DNA of 64,000 bases from Sorangium cellulosum So ce56 (GCF_000067165.1 NC_010162.1:3988501-4052500); one strand, 5' to 3'. Positions 26,364-35,671 are shown, counted from the stretch's first letter. Numbers and translations are program-made. The notes: a model not told the origin generated them from the sequence alone.

Positions 26364-28265
26364 ATGGGCGCCCTGCTGTCCTCCGGGAAGCCTCACGGCG
26401 CGCGGCGCGCGGCGCGCCTCGCTCTCTGTCTCGCGCACCTCGCGGCGCTCACGGCGGCGGCGTGCGGCTGTCGGAAGCCCGCGGACGTCGCGGCGGACGC
26501 GGGGGCCGCGGCCGCGGGCGCCGACGCGGCACCCGCGGCGCTCACGGCGACCGAGGGGCAGGCCGCGCCCGCGGAGCTCGCGGCGCCCGCGTGGCCGCCG
26601 AGCGACAAGCCGCTGCTCGGCGTGACGGCCTTCGTGGCGACGGTCTACAAGGAGCCGCGCGACACGTCGAAGAAGCTCGGGTACCTGCGCGTCGGCTCCA
26701 GGGTGCCTCGCTCCGCCGAGCCCGCCGGCACCGCGGGCTGTCCGGGCGGCTGGTACGCGATCGAGCCCCGCGGCTACCTCTGCGTGGGCGAGGACGCGAC
26801 GCTCGACCTGAACGACCCCATCCTCAAGGCCGCCGGCCCCGGGCCGAACCTGAGGACCGCGCTCCCGTACCGGTACGCCTTCGTCCGCGCGGTGCTGCCG
26901 CTCTACCTGCGCGTCCCCACCGCCGAGGAGCAGCGCAAATCGGAGTTCAAGCTCGACGAGCACCTGTCGTGGTTCGAGGAGAACAAGGCGACCGTGCAGC
27001 GGGTCATCCTCGGCGCGAACGACGTGGCGATCGACGCGCGCGGCGTGCCGCTTCCGGGCAAGCAGCTCGGCGAGCTCGGCCTGGGGAAGAACTCGCTCGA
27101 GCTCGGCGAGGGCGCGTTGCTCGGCGGGGAGGGGGACGGCGACCCGATCCCGTTCTGGCTCGAGGGCGGCAAGCGGCTCATCCGAAACATCAGCGACTTC
27201 AAGGTCCCGGACTACGCGGTCTTCGCCGATCGCGCGCGGCGCTTCACCGGGCTGTCGCTGATCGGATCGTTCCCGACCGGACCGGAGTCGCTGAGCCGGC
27301 GGTTCGCGATCACGACCGATCTGCGGCTTGCGCCTGCGACGAAGATCAAGCCCGACACCGGCTCTCCCTGGCACGGCGTCGAGCTGACCGATGCGCTCAC
27401 GCTGCCGCTCGCCTTCGTCCGCGCGCGCGGCGCTCGCGACGTCCAGATCCAGGGCGACAAGGCGACGCCGGGCAAGGAGCTGCCGTTCCGGGACGTCGTC
27501 CCGCTGACCGGCAGGATGCGCCGGATCGAGGGCGTGAAGTACTACCGCACCCGGGATCAGCGGTACGTGAGCCAGCTGGACGTCGGGCTCGCGGTCGCGC
27601 CGTCGGCGTGGCCGGAGGTCGCCGAGAAGGGCGAGAAGTGGATCGAGGTGTCGATCACGCACCAGACGCTGGTCCTCTGGGAGGGCAAGCGTCCGGTCTA
27701 CGCCACGCTGGTCTCGACCGGCCAGGCCGGGGTGGCCGATCCCAAGACCACGACCGCGACGGTGCGCGGCGCCTTCCGCATCCGCAACAAGCACATCACG
27801 GCGACGATGGACTCGAACGAGTCGTCGAGCGTCGGCGGTCGCGCGGAGACGACCGCCGACGCGCCGTCGGCCTCGCGCGGCGCGAAGCCGGACAAGGGCG
27901 GCACGTCGAAGGAGCGCGCCTCCAAGAAGCCCGGCGCAAGCGCGGCGGCGAAGCCCGCGGCAGGCGAGAAGGCGGTCCCCCGGAAGGGTGACGGGGAGTA
28001 CGGCGTGACGCGGCGCCGCGGCGAGGGGACCTACGCCCTCAAGGACGTGCCGTACATCCAGTACTTCGCGAGCGGCTACGCGCTCCACGCAGCGTACTGG
28101 CACGACGTCTTCGGCACGCCGCGCAGCCACGGCTGCATCAACCTGGCGCCCATCGACGCCCACCGGGTGTTCCTGTGGACCGATCCCCCGGTGCCGCCCG
28201 GATGGCACGCGATCAACACAGGCGAGGAGCTGGGCGAGGGCACGACGATCATCGTGCATGAATAA
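26364..28265 (+). CDS. L,D-transpeptidase (YkuD) lipoprotein
   Basis: 633 residues from the ATG at 26364. The signal peptide ends in lipobox TAAACGCR. An SH3-like segment (GVTAFVATVYKEPRDTSKKL) comes first, then a long middle domain, and the YkuD catalytic domain starts near residue 430 (WIEVSITHQTLVLWEGKRPV). The active-site block HAAYWHDVF-GTPRSHGCINL supplies His, Gly and the nucleophilic Cys near residue 591, so the enzyme should make 3-3 or lipoprotein-peptidoglycan crosslinks in the periplasm. A Lys/Ala/Ser-rich insert of about 70 residues interrupts the domain between FRIRNKHITATMD and DVPYIQYF. The gene stands alone between the DUF1552 gene and a convergent AcpH-like gene. Confidence 0.92.
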   Translation: MGALLSSGKPHGARRAARLALCLAHLAALTAAACGCRKPADVAADAGAAAAGADAAPAALTATEGQAAPAELAAPAWPPSDKPLLGVTAFVATVYKEPRDTSKKLGYLRVGSRVPRSAEPAGTAGCPGGWYAIEPRGYLCVGEDATLDLNDPILKAAGPGPNLRTALPYRYAFVRAVLPLYLRVPTAEEQRKSEFKLDEHLSWFEENKATVQRVILGANDVAIDARGVPLPGKQLGELGLGKNSLELGEGALLGGEGDGDPIPFWLEGGKRLIRNISDFKVPDYAVFADRARRFTGLSLIGSFPTGPESLSRRFAITTDLRLAPATKIKPDTGSPWHGVELTDALTLPLAFVRARGARDVQIQGDKATPGKELPFRDVVPLTGRMRRIEGVKYYRTRDQRYVSQLDVGLAVAPSAWPEVAEKGEKWIEVSITHQTLVLWEGKRPVYATLVSTGQAGVADPKTTTATVRGAFRIRNKHITATMDSNESSSVGGRAETTADAPSASRGAKPDKGGTSKERASKKPGASAAAKPAAGEKAVPRKGDGEYGVTRRRGEGTYALKDVPYIQYFASGYALHAAYWHDVFGTPRSHGCINLAPIDAHRVFLWTDPPVPPGWHAINTGEELGEGTTIIVHE

Positions 28266-28311
28266 ATAGGGGAGGCGATCGCCGTCCGGAGGAAGGGGAG
28301 CGGCGGGCGCT

Positions 28312-29028
28312 TCAGTGCTTCGGCGCGGTGTGGAGGAGGTCGGCCAGCGCGTCGTCCGCGGAGGCGGCGAGGGCGTCGAGGAGCGCGGCCAGGCGGGTGT
28401 GCTGGTCCGGGGTGAAGGGGGGCATGCCGAAGCGCGCGCGCACGCCCGAGAGGCGAAGAACGAGGCCGGCGCCGTCCTGGTAGCCGGCGATCCAGGGGCC
28501 GCGGGTGAGCTCGTCGCGGATGCGACGGAGCCGCGACTCGAAGGCGGCGCGATCGGCGAGGGCGCCGGCGGGGGAGGGGGCGCGCTGCTGGAAGTGGTGG
28601 ATCGAGGCGGCGGCCTCGGTCGGTGCGCCGTCGATGGCCTCGAGGCCGGCGCGGAGGCCGTCGAGGAGGGGCGCGAGGCCGGTCCTGCGGACGAGCGCGC
28701 CGTCGAGGCACATCTCCCAGAGCACGTGGGCGAAGAGCGCGAGCCGCGGGGCGCCGAGCGATGCGGCGCGCAACGCGGCGGCGAGGCGGCGTTCGCCCTC
28801 CACGAAGACGGGGGCGGCGTGGAACCAGCGGTCGGCGGCGACGTGGTGGTCGATGCCGGCCAGCACCTCGGCGAGGCGGGGCGGCGGGGCGGCGGGGCGA
28901 TCGGGCGCGCGGGAGGGCCTGACGCGCCGGTCGGCCATGCGCCAGAGGTCCGGGAGCATCGCCGCCGCGCCCGCGGCGGCCGAGCCGAGGTCGCGCGCGG
29001 CGAGGTGGCGATGAAGCAGGAAGTTCAT
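28312..29028 (-). CDS. Acyl-carrier-protein phosphodiesterase-like protein (AcpH/DUF479 type)
   Basis: 238 residues from the ATG at 29028. The N-terminus MNFLLHRHLAARDLG closely follows the family start MNFLAHLHLA. It is followed by AAMLPDLWRM (family: GNLLADFV) and GIDHHVAADRWFH (family: GIxxHRxID), which carry the His/Asp residues of this HD-like metal-dependent fold. In Escherichia coli the enzyme removes 4'-phosphopantetheine from holo-ACP. Whether this divergent member does so is uncertain: the protein is somewhat longer and Ala/Arg-rich. The gene is divergent from the kinase at 29576, with a repeat-rich intergenic region between them. Confidence 0.6.
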   Translation of the reverse strand: MNFLLHRHLAARDLGSAAAGAAAMLPDLWRMADRRVRPSRAPDRPAAPPPRLAEVLAGIDHHVAADRWFHAAPVFVEGERRLAAALRAASLGAPRLALFAHVLWEMCLDGALVRRTGLAPLLDGLRAGLEAIDGAPTEAAASIHHFQQRAPSPAGALADRAAFESRLRRIRDELTRGPWIAGYQDGAGLVLRLSGVRARFGMPPFTPDQHTRLAALLDALAASADDALADLLHTAPKH

Positions 29029-29272
29029 GCGTTCACGATGGCGCTGCCGTCCGCGGCGGTCGACGGTGAACCGATGCGGCGCGCTCTCGCTCGCCCGTCG
29101 CGCTTCCGGATTCCCGCTCTGGGGCACGGGGAACAACTACGTCGTTCGGCGTCGCAGCGGGCCCGTGAGGTCCTGCAGCGCAAACCGACCATGTCATGTA
29201 GGCAAATCAGCGCCATCGAGCTCGAATCTCCGGCCTCTCGCTACCCGGGCACCGGAAATGTCTCCATGCCAG

Positions 29273-29336
29273 TCGCCCGTCGCGGCCGTCGTGGCTCGCC
29301 CGTCGCGGCCGTCGTGGCTCGCCCGTCGCGGCCGTC
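29273..29336. repeat. 23-bp tandem repeat, 2.8 copies
   Basis: Units start at 29273, 29296 and 29319 (the last truncated); each begins tcgcccgtcgcggccgtc. The array lies in the long divergent intergenic region, just outside the nested palindrome. It is not a coding repeat. Confidence 0.85.
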
Positions 29337-29358
29337 ATAGCCTCCTTTCTTCCCTGGA

Positions 29359-29526
29359 GCCGCGGGCGAGGGGATGTGCGAGGCGGGGCGCGCGTGGGGA
29401 CGGGCCGCTGTCCGAGCACTTTTGCCGGTCGCGCCTCCCTCGCGCAGCGAGGGAGGCGTGACCGGCCCATGCGAGTTCGGCGGGGCCCCACGCGCGCCCC
29501 GCCTCGCACATCCCCTCGCCCGCGGC
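29359..29526. repeat. Nested palindromic element with perfect 41-bp arms
   Basis: Bases 29359-29399 are the exact reverse complement of 29486-29526 (41 of 41). Between them lies a second palindrome, 29424-29443 against 29447-29466: 20-base arms, one mismatch, 3-base loop. The 168-bp unit has terminal inverted repeats like a MITE and an internal hairpin like a REP element. It carries no coding sequence. It occupies the region between the divergent AcpH-like and kinase genes and ends 49 bases before the kinase start. Confidence 0.85.
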
Positions 29527-29575
29527 CGTTGCATCTCTTGCTCGGGGTTCGGCGCAACAGGTAGCCTAGGCAACG

Positions 29576-32500
29576 ATGCAGGCCAGCGACCCGTTCGGCT
29601 GGGTGGGGTCGATCATCGACGGCCAGTTCGCCGTCGAGGCGCTGGCGGGCGAGGGAGCGTTCGGCGTCGTCTACCGGGCCCGGCACCTCGGCTTCGATTC
29701 GCCGGTCGCCGTCAAATGTCTCAAGATCCCCGCGGGTCTAAGCCCTGACCAGCAGGACGGCTTCCTCGCCAAGTTCCGCGAGGAGGCGCGCCTGCTCCAC
29801 CAGCTCTCACGCCGGACGATGGGCATCGTCCAGGCGCTCGACATCGGCGCCGCCGCCGCTCCGAAGGGGCCGTGGACGCCGTACATCGTCATGGAGTGGC
29901 TGGAGGGCGAGACGCTCGAGCAGGATCTCAAGCGCCGCAGCGCCGAGAAGCTCCCGCCGAGGAGCCTCGGCGAGGCGATCCGGCTCCTCGCGCCGGTCGC
30001 CTCCGCGCTCGCCGTCGCCCACGACGAGAACGTGTCTCACCGCGACGTCAAGCCGGCCAACCTGTTCCTGCTCGGCGACCGCATGAAGGTGCTCGACTTC
30101 GGGCTCGCCAAGGTCTTCTCCGAGACGCCGACGTTCGCAGAGGCGCTCGTCCAGACGGGACGAACGTTCCGCGCCTTCACGCCGCAGTACGGCGCGCCGG
30201 AGCAGTTCAGCCCGCGGTTTGGCGCGACGGGGCCCTGGACCGACGTCTATGCGATGGCCCTCATCCTCGTCGAGGTCGCGAGCGGTCAGCCCGCCCTCTC
30301 GGGCGGCGACGTCATTCAGCTCTTCGTCGCCTCGAGCGACGAGGCGATCCGGCCGAGCTTCCGCGCCCGCGGGGTGAACGCGAACGCCGACGTCGAGGCG
30401 GTCCTCGGCCGCGCGCTCGCGATCAACCCCTCGCAGCGGTTCCACAACCTCGGCGAGATGTGGGCCGCCCTGGAGGCCGCCCACCGCTCCAGCGTCGTCG
30501 TCGTGGCGCGCGACACCCTGCGCGCGCCCGCCTTCGGCCCGGCCGACGCGAACGACGACGCGGAGGACGGGTTGCTCGACCTCGCCGCCGTCCACCTGCC
30601 GCCGCTGCCGCCGCCGCCGGCGCTGTCCGTCCCGCCGCCGTCGCTGCCGCCGTCGTCGACGCCGTGGCGGGCGCCGGACAGCAGCGGGATGAGGGGGAGC
30701 GTGAGCTCCGATCGCGGCTCGCCGCGGACCCGGGCCGCGCTGCCGTTCGAGGGCGGTGAGCACCGGGTCTGCACCGTCCTGTTCGCCGATCTGTCCGAGG
30801 CGACCGCGCTCTCGTCGCGGCTCGATCCCGAGGACGTCAAGGACGTCGTCGACCGCTGTTATCAGGTGCTCGCGGAGCACGTCGAGCAGATGCACGGGAT
30901 CGTCGAGCGGCCGATCGGCGGGCGCGTCATGGCGGTCTTCGGCGTCCCTCGCTCGACCGACAGCGACGCCGAGCGCGCGATCGTCGCGGCGCTCGGCGCG
31001 CAGGCCGCGATCCCGCGCCTCACGCTGCCGCGCGCCGCGCGATCGGTCCGCCTCTCGGTGCGGTTCGGGATCGCGACGGGGCGGGCCTTCGTCGGCGCCG
31101 GGGGCTCGGCGCGGCAAGATCTCGCCGTCATCGGCGACGCGGTCGACGGCGCGGGGCACCTGCAGCAGCTCGCGCCGCGCGGCGCGATCGTGATCGGCCG
31201 CGACACCCACCGCCTCGTCCTCGGGCGCTTCCACGTCGAGGCGCTCGACGCGGGCGCGAGCGCCGGCGCGGGCCGGGCGCCGCCGGCGTCCACCGCGCAC
31301 GGCGCGGCGCCGCCGATCTACCGCGTGCTCGGCGAGGCGCCGCTCCACCACGCGCTCGTGCCGCCCGATTTTCACGGGCTCTCGACGCGCCTCGTCGGGC
31401 GCGGCGCGGAGATGCAGCGCCTGTGTGATCTCGTCGAGACCGCCTTCCACGAGCGGCGGCCGCGCCTCATCACGCTGGTCGGCGCGCCCGGCGTGGGACG
31501 GACGCGGATGCTCGCGGAGCTCTTCGCGGGCCTCCGCGACGGCGGCGCCGGGGGCGGCGCGCCCTCCTCGGAGCGCGGGTACACGCTCGCGCCGCCCGGG
31601 GGGCTGCTCGTCCTGTCGGCGCAGTGCTCGGCGCTCGCGCAGGATTCGAGCTATGGCCTGGCCGGCGCGCTGCTCCGCCGCTGGTTCGGGATCCACGAGG
31701 CCGATCCGGCCCAGGTCATCCTGCGCAAGCTGCGCCGCGGCCTGCGCTGGATCCGGCTGCGCGCCGCGCGCGCCCGCGTCCGCGCCGAGCGGGAGGCCGC
31801 CGGCGCGGGGGCCAGGGCCGCCGCGCTCGGGGGCGCGTCGCCCATCGTGGCCCGCGCGTCGTCCGTCCCCCTCCGAGGGCCGATCAGCTCGACCGTCAGC
31901 GGGCGCAGGGGAGCCGGGGCGGCGCGGTACGAGGACGACGACGAGCTCGATCCGTCCCCCTCGCTGTCGAGGCCGAGCGGGGGGAGCGACCTCGAGGAGA
32001 TCCTCGCCCGGCTGGCGGCCATCCTGGGCGCGCGGCCTGCGCCCGCCGGGCTCCTCGAGGCCGCGGCGCGCGGCAGCGTGCTGGCGAGGCGCCGGATCGC
32101 CTCCGCGCTCGCGCTGCTCGTCGCCTTCGCGCTCGAGCGGACGCCGATGGTGATCGTGTGCGACGACCTGCAGTGGGCCGACGACGCGACGCTCGACCTC
32201 GTCGAGGAGCTCGTGGCGAACGCGGAGGGGCTGCCGCTCTGCATCGCGTGCACCGCGCGCCCCGAGCTCTACGAGCGCCGCCCGGACTGGGGCGTCGGGA
32301 AGGAAGCGTACGTCCGCGTCGACGCGTCGCCGCTCGCGCGGCGGCACGCGGAGGAGATGATCCGGGATCGGCTCCGCGGCGCCTCCGCGCTCGACCACGA
32401 GCTCGTGCGCGCGATCGCCGAGCGCTCCGAGGGCAACCCGCGAACCGTGGAGGAGACGCTCCACCTCCTCGTGGACGCCGGCGCCATCGAGGCCCAGGAC

Positions 32501-33163
32501 GGCGCGTGGCACGTCCGTGACGACGCGCTCGGCGCGCTGAGCCTGCCGCCGGCGGTGCACGGCGTGGTCCAGGCGCGCCTCGACCGCCTGGACGAGGGCG
32601 CGCGCGGCCTCCTCGCGCAGGCTGCGGTCGTCGGTCGGACGTTCTGGGAGGGCGCGGTCGAGCGGCTCCGGAACGACGCCCCGCAGGCGCGCTCGCCGAT
32701 GTCGAGCGAGCGCATCCTCGCGGAGCTCCAGGATCTCGATCCGCCGTTCTCGGTGCGCCACGGGGGCGGCGCGTCCACCGCCGAGCTGCTCGCGCGCCTC
32801 TGCGAGCGCCAGCTGATCCGGCTCCGCTCCCCCGCGTCGTTCCCCGGCGAGCGCGAGTACGTGTTCGTGGAGCAGGCGACGTGCGAGGTCGCCTACGAGA
32901 TGCTGAGCCTCAAGATCCGCCGGCGGATCCACCTGCTCGTCGCCGACTGGATCGAGCACCGCGCGTCGAGCGTGGAGGCGCGCGACGAGGGGGCCGCGCT
33001 CCTCGCCCACCACTACGAGCGGGGCGGCGATCTGCGGGCGGCCGCGGCGGCGCACGACCGCGCCGCGGCGTACGCCGCCGCGATGGGCGAGGGCGCCGCG
33101 GCGGTGCGCCACGCGGCGCGCGCCCGGGAGATCCACGACGAGCTCGCGGCCGACGAGGCGTAG
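29576..33163 (+). CDS. Ser/Thr kinase-cyclase-homology-STAND ATPase fusion
   Basis: 1195 residues from an ATG. The N-terminal kinase is intact: GEGAFGVV, Lys47, HRDVKPAN with Asp157, DFG at 174-176. A Pro-rich hinge follows. Residues of about 395-555 form a class III cyclase-homology domain (CTVLFADLSEATALSSRLDP); its second metal site, normally GDG, reads PIGGRVMAVFG, so catalysis is unlikely. The ATPase module after STRLVGRGAE has Walker A GAPGVGRTR near residue 635, with Arg where Lys is expected, and Walker B VIVCDDLQWAD. A winged-helix-like and helical C-terminus follows (EARGLLAQAAVVGRTFW...). The architecture is shared with the regulators at 9105 and 36582. It is probably a signal integrator in which only the kinase is catalytic. 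Confidence 0.9.
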   Translation: MQASDPFGWVGSIIDGQFAVEALAGEGAFGVVYRARHLGFDSPVAVKCLKIPAGLSPDQQDGFLAKFREEARLLHQLSRRTMGIVQALDIGAAAAPKGPWTPYIVMEWLEGETLEQDLKRRSAEKLPPRSLGEAIRLLAPVASALAVAHDENVSHRDVKPANLFLLGDRMKVLDFGLAKVFSETPTFAEALVQTGRTFRAFTPQYGAPEQFSPRFGATGPWTDVYAMALILVEVASGQPALSGGDVIQLFVASSDEAIRPSFRARGVNANADVEAVLGRALAINPSQRFHNLGEMWAALEAAHRSSVVVVARDTLRAPAFGPADANDDAEDGLLDLAAVHLPPLPPPPALSVPPPSLPPSSTPWRAPDSSGMRGSVSSDRGSPRTRAALPFEGGEHRVCTVLFADLSEATALSSRLDPEDVKDVVDRCYQVLAEHVEQMHGIVERPIGGRVMAVFGVPRSTDSDAERAIVAALGAQAAIPRLTLPRAARSVRLSVRFGIATGRAFVGAGGSARQDLAVIGDAVDGAGHLQQLAPRGAIVIGRDTHRLVLGRFHVEALDAGASAGAGRAPPASTAHGAAPPIYRVLGEAPLHHALVPPDFHGLSTRLVGRGAEMQRLCDLVETAFHERRPRLITLVGAPGVGRTRMLAELFAGLRDGGAGGGAPSSERGYTLAPPGGLLVLSAQCSALAQDSSYGLAGALLRRWFGIHEADPAQVILRKLRRGLRWIRLRAARARVRAEREAAGAGARAAALGGASPIVARASSVPLRGPISSTVSGRRGAGAARYEDDDELDPSPSLSRPSGGSDLEEILARLAAILGARPAPAGLLEAAARGSVLARRRIASALALLVAFALERTPMVIVCDDLQWADDATLDLVEELVANAEGLPLCIACTARPELYERRPDWGVGKEAYVRVDASPLARRHAEEMIRDRLRGASALDHELVRAIAERSEGNPRTVEETLHLLVDAGAIEAQDGAWHVRDDALGALSLPPAVHGVVQARLDRLDEGARGLLAQAAVVGRTFWEGAVERLRNDAPQARSPMSSERILAELQDLDPPFSVRHGGGASTAELLARLCERQLIRLRSPASFPGEREYVFVEQATCEVAYEMLSLKIRRRIHLLVADWIEHRASSVEARDEGAALLAHHYERGGDLRAAAAAHDRAAAYAAAMGEGAAAVRHAARAREIHDELAADEA

Positions 33164-33174
33164 GGAGGCCGCCG

Positions 33175-35181
33175 CTACCGCGCCTTGCCGGGCGCGCTCG
33201 GCAGCCGGGCGCCGGACACGACAAGCGCGTAGCGCAGGGCGTCCTCCAGCGCGCCGAAGGTCTCGAGCGCCCGCGCGTCGCTGCCGAGCGTCACGATGGC
33301 CTGCGCGACCCCGGGGGAGATCCCGGAGACGAGGCAGCGGCTGCCGAGCAGGCTCGCGGCCCGGGCCACCTGGAACAGGTGGTCGACCGTCGGCGTGTCC
33401 ACGCCCTCCACGCCGGTCAGATCGAGCACGGCGAAGTGGGCCTGCGTGCGGACGATCTCCCCGAGCAGCTTCTCCATGACGTCCGTGGCCCGGGCGCGGT
33501 CGAGCGCGCCGATGATCGGCAGCACGAGGACGCCCTCCCACGCCTGGATGATCGGCGTCGAGAGCGCGCGGATCGCCTCCTGCTGCTGGCGCAGGACGCT
33601 CGCGGTCCGCTCGCGTTCGGCGTTCTCCGCGGCGAGCATCCGGTTCTTGCCTTCCAGCTCCTCGGCGTACACCTCGAGGCGCTCGATCGACTGGCGCAGC
33701 TGATCTTCGAGCCGCTTGCGCTCGGTGGTGTCCCGCATCGTCACGGCGACGCCGCCCTGGATCGGCACGATCTGGTGGTGCACCCAGACGCTCTGGCGCG
33801 ACGCCTGGGCGTTCGGCGCGGGCAGGCGGATCTCCTCCTCGATCGGCGCCCCCTTCCGGAGGCAGCGCAGGCACCTCTCGAGGAGGACGCCGGCCTCGAC
33901 CGAGTGGACGAGCTCCGAGAGGCGCTGACCGAGGAGCTGCTCGCGCGGCATCGACGACAGCATCGTCGCGGCGCGCGCGTTGAGCCCCGTGATCACGAAG
34001 TCGGCGATCTCCTCGCTGTCGTCGCGGCGGGAGGCCAGCGTGAGGAACGCGTCCATGCTGGCCTCGACGGCCGCGTGGAAGCGCGCCTCGCTCTCCCGGC
34101 GCTGCTCCTCGGCGCGCCGGCGCTCGGTGATGTTCTCCCCCACGATGAGCGCGTTCGTGACCTCGTCCGCCCCCCGGATCGCGCTGACGTGGTTCGCGTA
34201 CCACGCCCGCCCGCCGTTCACCCCGAGGCCGACCACCTCGTAGCTCGCGCGGCCTCCCTCCCGGAGCACCGTCTGGAGCGCCTCCCTCACCGTGTCGTGG
34301 TACTCCGGCGACGTGAAATCGAAGAGGCTCCGGCCGACGACGCTCTCCTCCCGGACCCCGGGATACGGCCGGTTCACCGAGACGATGCGCGCGTCTTTGT
34401 CGACGACGACCAGGTAGTGCGGGATGCCGTCGTACAGCGCCCGCAGCTTCTCCTCGGACTCACGGAGCGAGATCTCGGCGGTCTTGCGCCGCGTGACGTC
34501 GCGCGCGACGAAGTAGACGAGCCCCTCGTCGAGCGCGAGCATCGCGTTCCACTCGAGCCACCGGTACGAGCCGTCCTTGCAGAGGAAGCGGTTCTCGTAG
34601 GTGATCGTCTGCGCGCCCGTCGAGAACGTGTCTGTCTCCGAGAGGGTGCGCGCCTTGTCCTCGGGGTGGATGAACTCGAGGTAGGGCCGCGCCATCAGCT
34701 CCTGGCGGCTGAACCCGAGCGTGCGCTCCCACGAGGGGCTGAGCTCCCTGAACCGCCCGTCGAGCGTCGCGGCGCCGAGCATGTCGACGGCGAGCGCGTA
34801 GAGCCGCCGCTGCTCCTTGTCCTCTTCGCGCACGACCGCGCGCAGGATCGGCCCTGCGCGGTCGGGCAGGGCGAGGCGCGCGATCTGCGTGTCGGCCTGG
34901 ATGAAGTCCCCGCCCGGGCGCCGGTAGAGCCACCGAAACCGCTGCGGCTCGCCCCGGCCCGCCGCGTCGAGCCGCTGCGCGAGGCGTTCGGCGGAGGCCT
35001 GCCCGTCGGGCTGCAGGATCGGCGCGAGGTCCGCGAGCTCCCGTCCGACGAGGCCCTCCGCGGATCCGGTGAGCAGCCGGATCGCGCTCGGGTTGGCGTC
35101 GATCACGCGGCCGTTCTCCAGGAGGAGGATCGCGTCTTCGGCCGCCTCGAATGCGGCGCGGTGGAGATCAGGCTGGCTCAT
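33175..35181 (-). CDS. RsbR-type multi-PAS sensor with C-terminal STAS domain
   Basis: 668 residues from an ATG. Four PAS/PAC repeats cover roughly residues 8-115, 125-240, 245-365 and 370-490; typical PAC endings are 'FVARDVTRRKTAE', 'IVGENITERRRAEE' and 'TMRDTTERKRLEDQL'. A coiled coil (about 490-540) leads to a STAS domain that starts WEGVLVLPIIGALDRARA. It keeps the RsbR/RsbS-like signature DLTGVEGVDTPTVDHL, whose threonines are the phosphorylation sites in stressosome proteins. No histidine-kinase or ATPase domain is present, so output must be through partner binding, for example an anti-sigma-type kinase. The stop is 11 bases from the end of the convergent kinase gene. Confidence 0.9.
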   Translation of the reverse strand: MSQPDLHRAAFEAAEDAILLLENGRVIDANPSAIRLLTGSAEGLVGRELADLAPILQPDGQASAERLAQRLDAAGRGEPQRFRWLYRRPGGDFIQADTQIARLALPDRAGPILRAVVREEDKEQRRLYALAVDMLGAATLDGRFRELSPSWERTLGFSRQELMARPYLEFIHPEDKARTLSETDTFSTGAQTITYENRFLCKDGSYRWLEWNAMLALDEGLVYFVARDVTRRKTAEISLRESEEKLRALYDGIPHYLVVVDKDARIVSVNRPYPGVREESVVGRSLFDFTSPEYHDTVREALQTVLREGGRASYEVVGLGVNGGRAWYANHVSAIRGADEVTNALIVGENITERRRAEEQRRESEARFHAAVEASMDAFLTLASRRDDSEEIADFVITGLNARAATMLSSMPREQLLGQRLSELVHSVEAGVLLERCLRCLRKGAPIEEEIRLPAPNAQASRQSVWVHHQIVPIQGGVAVTMRDTTERKRLEDQLRQSIERLEVYAEELEGKNRMLAAENAERERTASVLRQQQEAIRALSTPIIQAWEGVLVLPIIGALDRARATDVMEKLLGEIVRTQAHFAVLDLTGVEGVDTPTVDHLFQVARAASLLGSRCLVSGISPGVAQAIVTLGSDARALETFGALEDALRYALVVSGARLPSAPGKAR

Positions 35182-35671
35182 CGTGGGCGCCGCAGGGGGT
35201 CAGGAGCGCCGTGCCGCCGCGTTGTCCTCTCGATCTCGATTGCCAATCAGCACCTCGAGCGGCCGCGGACACCCCCTCTCTGCCGCTGCCGCCAGCGGCG
35301 CATTGTGCAGGAAGCCTTTGTGGAGATCGAGGCCCATGAGCCCGCGCGCGGCTCGGCGCGGTGGTTGTCATCGCCCTCGTCGTCCCGCTCGGTCTCGTCG
35401 GTCTCGTCGGTCTAGTCAGTCTCGTCGGTCTAGTCAGTCTCGTCGGTTTCGCCCTTCGTCCGCTCCCTGGTCCGGGATCCATCCCGGTGCAGGCCGCTCG
35501 TGCGGTGGCATTCGAGCGCTGTTGCCTTCGTCGATGTTGTCTTCCACCCACCCGCTGGCGACGACCTCTCGCGTGCTGCGGGCGCCGTGGTAGCGTTGGT
35601 CTGTATCGCGGGGGGTTCCTTCTGCGCTGCCTGTCGGCAGGCAGCTCTCGTGCGGTGCGAGGGGGGGTGCG
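35182..35671. other. 490-bp divergent intergenic region
   Basis: This region lies between the PAS-STAS gene (minus) and the small helical protein (plus). It contains the 9-bp repeat array at 35391-35453. A 104-codon open frame across the array (35361-35675) looks spurious: it is low-complexity and then Arg/Cys-rich. I found no convincing promoter. Confidence 0.5.
35391..35453. repeat. 9-bp tandem repeat array, seven units
   Basis: Seven consecutive 9-base units vary around ggtctcgtc. Units 3 and 5 read ggtctagtc, and units 4 and 6 read agtctcgtc, so an 18-base higher-order period is visible. The last unit is diverged. Confidence 0.85.

Noticed and set aside
29359..29526. Simple intrinsic terminator
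   Set aside because: It lies upstream of, not after, both flanking genes, and its 41-bp perfect outer arms are far longer than a terminator needs.
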